In this document: positions 8,480 through 12,177 of the stretch, piece after piece | Layout: each line of letters starts with the position of its first letter | Numbering within the stretch: the stretch's first letter is position 1 | DNA from: Glomus cerebriforme | Taxonomy: Eukaryota > Glomeromycota > Glomeromycetes > Glomerales > Glomeraceae | Length of the DNA stretch: 12,177 bases | Direction of reading: 5' to 3' | NCBI GenBank assembly: GCA_003550305.1 | Contig: QKYT01000256.1 | Span: 130,256-142,432 of the forward strand | Notes under the pieces: model-generated | What the model was told of the DNA's origin: nothing | Seen by the model: only the letters and a program-made list of their open reading frames with translations | The model's database searches: none | Position numbers and translations under genes: made by a program

Positions 8480-9944
8480 ATATCAAATAGCGATTATGTC
8501 ACAAAAAATACAATCACTAATTAAAAATTTGTACAGTATAACAAAAATAATGATCACAAATATTCTAATATAACTCAATTATTTTTTAAGAAACATATTC
8601 ATGAACCTTAGTAAAGTTTTGTTCTTTGAGATTTTTTTTACTTGTTTCAAGAATTTTTATAGTAATATACTATATATATAAAAAATTTATATTGAGCTGA
8701 CTTTTTCTATTTTTTTGATTTTTAACCCAGAAATGCAAGTTTGTATGAAGACTAAATACTTTTTTAAATATCTGAATATATGTAAAATTTTGTTTACAAT
8801 CAAAAATCTTATTTCATAAAAGNCAAATTAAATAGTAAATTTTATGACAAATTCAATATTTTTACTTTTTTAATTAAATAGCTTATATTAGTCTTATAAA
8901 TTTTATATAATTTAATGATAAATAATACTTTCTTAATACAAAATACACATTATAATAAAAAAATCTTTTTTGTTTATATAAATAATTATTGAGTATTATA
9001 ATTTTTTATTTAAAAAATAATTGAAAAAAGTTGCTACTAGTAAAAGTTTTTTAATAATTATATAAATTTAATAAAAATTAATATATTATAATAGAATGCA
9101 TTATAAAGTGATATGTAAAATTCCAGTATATATTATTATGTAAAATAATTTAGGATGATTAAATAAATTTATTATTACATGAAATATATAATAAAAAATT
9201 AATATGCTAATTTATGACATTACTGTGTCTAATATTTTATGTAATATTAAATTCATTTAGCCATCCTGAATTATTTTACATAATAATATATACTGAAAAT
9301 TTACACATCACTTTATAATACATTCATATTATAGTATATTAATTTTTATTAAATTTGCATAATTATTGGAAAATATTTACTAGTAGAAACTTTTTTCAAT
9401 TATTTTTTAAATAAAAAATTATAATATTCAATAATTATTTATATAAACAAGAAAGATTTTTTTATTATAATATGTATTTTGTATTAAAAAAGCATTATTT
9501 ATCATTAAATTAAAGTCTATCTATGTAAAATTTGTAAGACTAATATGAGCTATTTAATTAAAAAAGTAAAAATATTGAATTTGTCATAAAATTTACTATT
9601 TAATTTGCTTTTTATGAAATAAGATTTTCAATTGTAAATAAAATTTTACATATATTAGGATATTTAAAAAAGTATTTAGTCTTTATACAAACTTACATCT
9701 CTGGGTTAAAGTCAAAAAAATAGGAAAAGTCAGCTCAATATAAATTTTTTATGTATATACTATATTACTATAAAAATTCTTGAAACAGGTAAAGAAAATC
9801 TCAAAGAACAAAACTTTACTAAGTTCATGAGTATGTATCTTAAAAAAAATTGAGTTATATTAGAATATTTGCGATCATTATTTTTGATATACAAATTTTT
9901 AATTAATAATTGTTATCTTATGTGAAATGACCGACATTTGATAT
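8480..9944. mobile_element. Large foldback (long inverted repeat) element, non-coding
   Basis: The left arm (about 8480-9187) and right arm (about 9232-9944) are reverse complements along nearly their whole length, around a spacer of about 44 nt (9188-9231). Anchors: ATATCAAAT 8480-8488 with ATTTGATAT 9936-9944, the AATATTCTAATATAACTCAATT region near 8560-8582, TTGAGCTGACTTTTTC near 8693 with its complement near 9730, and TAAAATAATTTAGGATG at 9141 with its complement ending near 9278. In one stretch of about 119 nt I counted about 11 differences, roughly 91 % identity. Only small indels separate the arms. There is no open frame of note. It resembles a foldback or long-TIR non-autonomous DNA transposon. 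No convincing target duplication was found, so the superfamily is unassigned. Ends are weaker over the outer 60 nt, where similarity drops. Confidence 0.85.
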
Positions 9945-10760
9945 TAAAATTTTTTTTATTAATTATGAAATAAAAAAATTAAAATTTTTTTTTTTTTGAA
10001 GACAAGCTGACTAAGCAAATGCTTTATTATAAATACTTGAGATCATTTTATAGATCTATACATACAATAATAAAAGTAGCTATGCAGAGATAAACTTTTA
10101 CACTAAAAGTAGAAAAGTGCCAAACCTTCTTAGATAAGAAATGCTCTGAATCTACCTCATATTCCAGTGCCAGATACCAAAGAAAATTTTTTAACCAGTC
10201 TTTCTGAATCTCCCTTCAAGATGAATACCCTTTATCCAGTTCACTTGAATCTTCCCATAATCTCCTAGGTTTTCAAACTAACACAAAACATTAATAAAGT
10301 TATAGAAATCAAATACTAGTGCCAATCTCCAGAATAAAGGATATCGTACAGCACACTAGAGTTTTCAAACTAGCATAAAATATTATAAAAGTTTCTCAAC
10401 TTTTGTAAAAGGAATTATAGAAGTCAGCTGCTAGTGCCAATCTCCAAAAAGAAGAACTAACTAAAATAACTAATACTAAAAATAAAATAGAAACTAAACT
10501 AATCTTACCTCTATTTCTCTACCCCAACAAGATCAATATCTAGTTGCCCTAACAAATGCTTCAGATGAATTGAGTCAACTGTTTATACTGTCTCATCTGA
10601 AAGTCATCACTAAGTATCTAACCCTCTCCTCCATTCCGCTGGTAATCTTCTGAATAGGCCAATTTCTCACAGCATCACCAGACATTCTCCTGAGAATTAA
10701 AATAACTACTTACTAAAGAGTGAATTTATACTTACATCAGGAAGTTTTGAACAGGTGTAT
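9945..10760. other. Less AT-rich unannotated segment with an internal diverged duplication
   Basis: After a T-run ending near 9997 the composition becomes visibly richer in C and G, up to about 10760. Neither strand gives a long open frame or a motif I can name. An internal duplication is clear: TTTTCAAACTAACACAAAACAT at about 10268 is repeated at about 10363 as TTTTCAAACTAGCATAAAATAT. Both copies end in a TAGTGCCAATCTCCA string (about 10317-10331 and 10431-10445). It may be a fragment of an unidentified repeat or a non-coding transcript, better read on the minus strand, where a T-rich end becomes A-rich. Confidence 0.5.
10268..10450. repeat. Two diverged direct copies of a 65-90-bp unit
   Basis: Copy one is about 10268-10334 and copy two about 10363-10450. 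Shared blocks are the TTTTCAAACTA start, an ATTATAGAA/GTTATAGAA centre, and the TAGTGCCAATCTCCA end. Copy two carries an extra stretch of about 20 nt in the middle. Function is unknown. Confidence 0.6.
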
Positions 10761-10780
10761 TAAGTGTAAATATACGTCAT

Positions 10781-10864
10781 GTGTTGCTCAACACCAAAAA
10801 AGTGTTGTGCAATGAATCTTTTGTCAACTAACATGATTAAAAATGCATTGCGCAATACTTTTTT
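10781..10864. repeat. Hairpin with 19-bp arms preceded by a small palindrome
   Basis: AAAAAAGTGTTGTGCAATG (10796-10814) pairs with CATTGCGCAATACTTTTTT (10846-10864), 17 of 19 positions, with a 31-nt loop. Just upstream, GTGTTG-CT-CAACAC (10781-10794) is a second small stem. The region that follows (10905-10995) repeats AAAATGCGTATAATA-type strings. It may be a MITE end or a transcript hairpin. No gene is supported here, and the reverse-strand open frame 10760-10963 looks like chance. Confidence 0.55.
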
Positions 10865-11068
10865 AGATATATAACAACATACAGTAAAATAATAGCAGTT
10901 TAAAAATGCGTATAATAACACTAGGTTAGTTGAAAAACGCGTATTATTAGTTAAAAAATGCATATAAAAATGTTGAAAAATGTGTATAATAATACAAATT
11001 TTAGCATATATTAACTACATTTAATAAATAAAACTAAAAAAAGTAACTAAGTTTTGCAGCTAAGTTGC

Positions 11069-11873
11069 AAAACTTACGTTTCTGATTCCCAAAAACCCAA
11101 ATTTCAAGGAACAAACTGAATCTACAAAAAAAACAAAAACATTTAATTAGAACGTTTCTAACAAAGAAAAAAAATAAAAAAATGAAGTTTCGTAATGAAA
11201 CATTCATTATAAAACTTACGTTTCAGTATCCCAAGTCCAGGAGAAAACTTACAAAAAAAGAAGAAACGTCAAATCTACAAAAAAAGAAAAACATTTGGTT
11301 AGAACGTTTCTAACAAAGAAAAAAAATGAAAAAATGAAGTTTCGTAATGAAACATTCATTATAAAACTTATGTTTCAGTATCCCAAGTCCAGGAGCAAAC
11401 TTACAAAAAAAGAAGAAATGTTCAGTGAGAATGTTTCTATACAAATAAAAAAAATGAAAATGAAGCTTGTAACGAAATGAACATTACAAAACTTACATTT
11501 CCGTTTCTGTTTCCAGAGCTGAATCTACAAAGAAGAAAAGAAACATTCAGTAAGAACATTTCTATACAAATAAAAAAAATGAAAAACAAAATTTGTAATA
11601 AAATGAACATTACGAAACTTACATTTTCATTTCCATTTCCAGAGCTGAATCTACAAAAGAAAAGAAGAAACATTTGTTTAGAACGTTTCTATATATATAA
11701 AGAAAAAAAAAGAAAAATAAAGTTTGTAATAAAATGAACGTTACAAAACTTATGTTTTCATTTCTGTTTCCAGAGCTGAATCTACAAAANAAAAGAATAA
11801 ACATTCAGTTAGAATGTTTCTATACAAAGAAAAAAAAATGAAAAATGAAGCTTATAACGAAACGAACGTCATC
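11069..11873. repeat. Tandem array of six ~125-152-bp units
   Basis: Units start at the recurring AAAACTTA(C/T)(G/A)TTT block at 11069, 11211, 11363, 11488, 11614 and 11745, giving lengths of 142, 152, 125, 126, 131 and about 128. Each unit carries in order that block, usually a CTGAATCTACAAA string, an AGAACGTTTCTA-type string, an A-rich run with AAAATGAA, and a GTAATGAAA(C)ATGAAC-type end. Units 2 and 3 share CAGTATCCCAAGTCCAGGAG. Units 4 to 6 instead share TTTCCAGAGCTGAATCTAC, so the array has two subfamilies. Open frames on both strands (within 11295-11804) are periodic by-products of the repeat and should not be annotated as genes. An 'n' at 11790 may reflect trouble assembling the array. 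Confidence 0.88.
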
Positions 11874-11913
11874 AGAAATTTTTTTTTGGGGATATATAAC
11901 AATATATATCTCT

Positions 11914-12177
11914 TTATCGTTATTTATCATAATAAAAATATCGATAATTAACGTATTCAGATAAATATCGATAAATATCTGTGATATTATAACGATATTT
12001 ATCTGAATCNAAATTAATCATGAGGTTAGTTGACGATGCAGTTATTTATCGAATATTATCACAATGATAATTGACAATGCAATTATTTATCATTATTTAT
12101 CGTAATAAAAATATCGATAATTAATATATTCAAATAAATATCGATAAATATCTGTAATATTATAACGATATTTATCT
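11914..12177. repeat. Two 91-bp direct repeats with ATCGATAA-rich internal hairpins
   Basis: Copy A (11914-12004) and copy B (12087-12177) are 173 bp apart and differ at only a handful of positions. Copy B ends exactly at the window edge, so the array may continue. Between them TTGACGATGCAGTTATTTATCG and TTGACAATGCAATTATTTATC form another direct pair (near 12029 and 12071). Copy A contains the perfect 16-bp inverted pair ATTCAGATAAATATCG (11955-11970) and CGATATTTATCTGAAT (11993-12008), with a 22-nt loop. It looks like satellite or element-end DNA. Confidence 0.82.

Noticed and set aside
10760..10963. 67-aa reverse-strand open frame
   Set aside because: It overlaps a hairpin and low-complexity repeats and shows no motif.
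11295..11804. Several overlapping 61-86-aa open frames on both strands with repeated CRFSSGN-type blocks
   Set aside because: Their repetition mirrors the DNA tandem unit. Frames exist on both strands at once and have no start context, so they are by-products of the satellite.
11069..12177. Regularly spaced repeats that might suggest a CRISPR array
   Set aside because: The units are long, diverged and contiguous with no unique spacers, and the window is eukaryotic.

Overview
This is a very AT-rich (about three-quarters or more A/T by eye), intron-containing eukaryotic window with one intact gene set among decayed mobile elements. The intron style (65-124 nt, GT-AG), a fungal-type eIF4B, heavy load of Tc1/mariner and hAT remnants, and isolated 'n' bases typical of a draft assembly all fit an early-diverging fungus. 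An arbuscular mycorrhizal (Glomeromycotina, Rhizophagus-like) genome is my best guess. That taxonomic call is an inference and was not tested.

Layout. Positions 1-75 hold a short tandem repeat. Positions 211-475 are a broken 3' end of a hAT transposase (dimerisation domain). Positions 574-757 are a small AGCT-rich block with inverted-repeat character, bounded by an 11-bp direct repeat. Positions 760-2092 are featureless AT-rich DNA ending in the 5' region of the real gene. Positions 2093-4021 are a nine-exon gene, reconstructed here exon by exon, for translation initiation factor eIF4B (406 aa: N-terminal SWADE motif, one RRM, Arg/Asp/Gly-rich middle, conserved LKPRS and FGDAKPID motifs, charged C-terminal helix). 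All eight splice junctions keep frame. Only the last exon is visible as a long ORF, so a simple ORF scan misses half the protein.

Positions 4022-6655 are intergenic, with a small palindromic element (5334-5443), a possible solo LTR (5695-6300) and a strongly purine-biased tract (5983-6118). Positions 6656-8379 are a complete but dead IS630-Tc1-mariner element: 24-bp terminal inverted repeats (21/24 match), TA target duplication, and a transposase wrecked by stops and frameshifts but still showing D, D and E, with an unusually wide last spacing of 81 residues. Positions 8480-9944 are a large foldback structure: two ~700-nt arms, about 91 % identical in a sampled stretch, around a ~44-nt spacer, with no coding capacity.

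Positions 9945-10760 are somewhat less AT-rich and contain a diverged duplicated segment of unknown nature. A hairpin lies at 10796-10864. Positions 11069-11873 are six tandem copies of a 125-152-bp unit. Positions 11914-12177 contain two 91-bp direct copies of an ATCGATAA-rich sequence with internal hairpins, the second running to the window edge.

The eIF4B gene is the only gene I consider functional. The rest is a transposon and satellite landscape. The most unusual items are the foldback element and the wide-spaced Tc1-like element.
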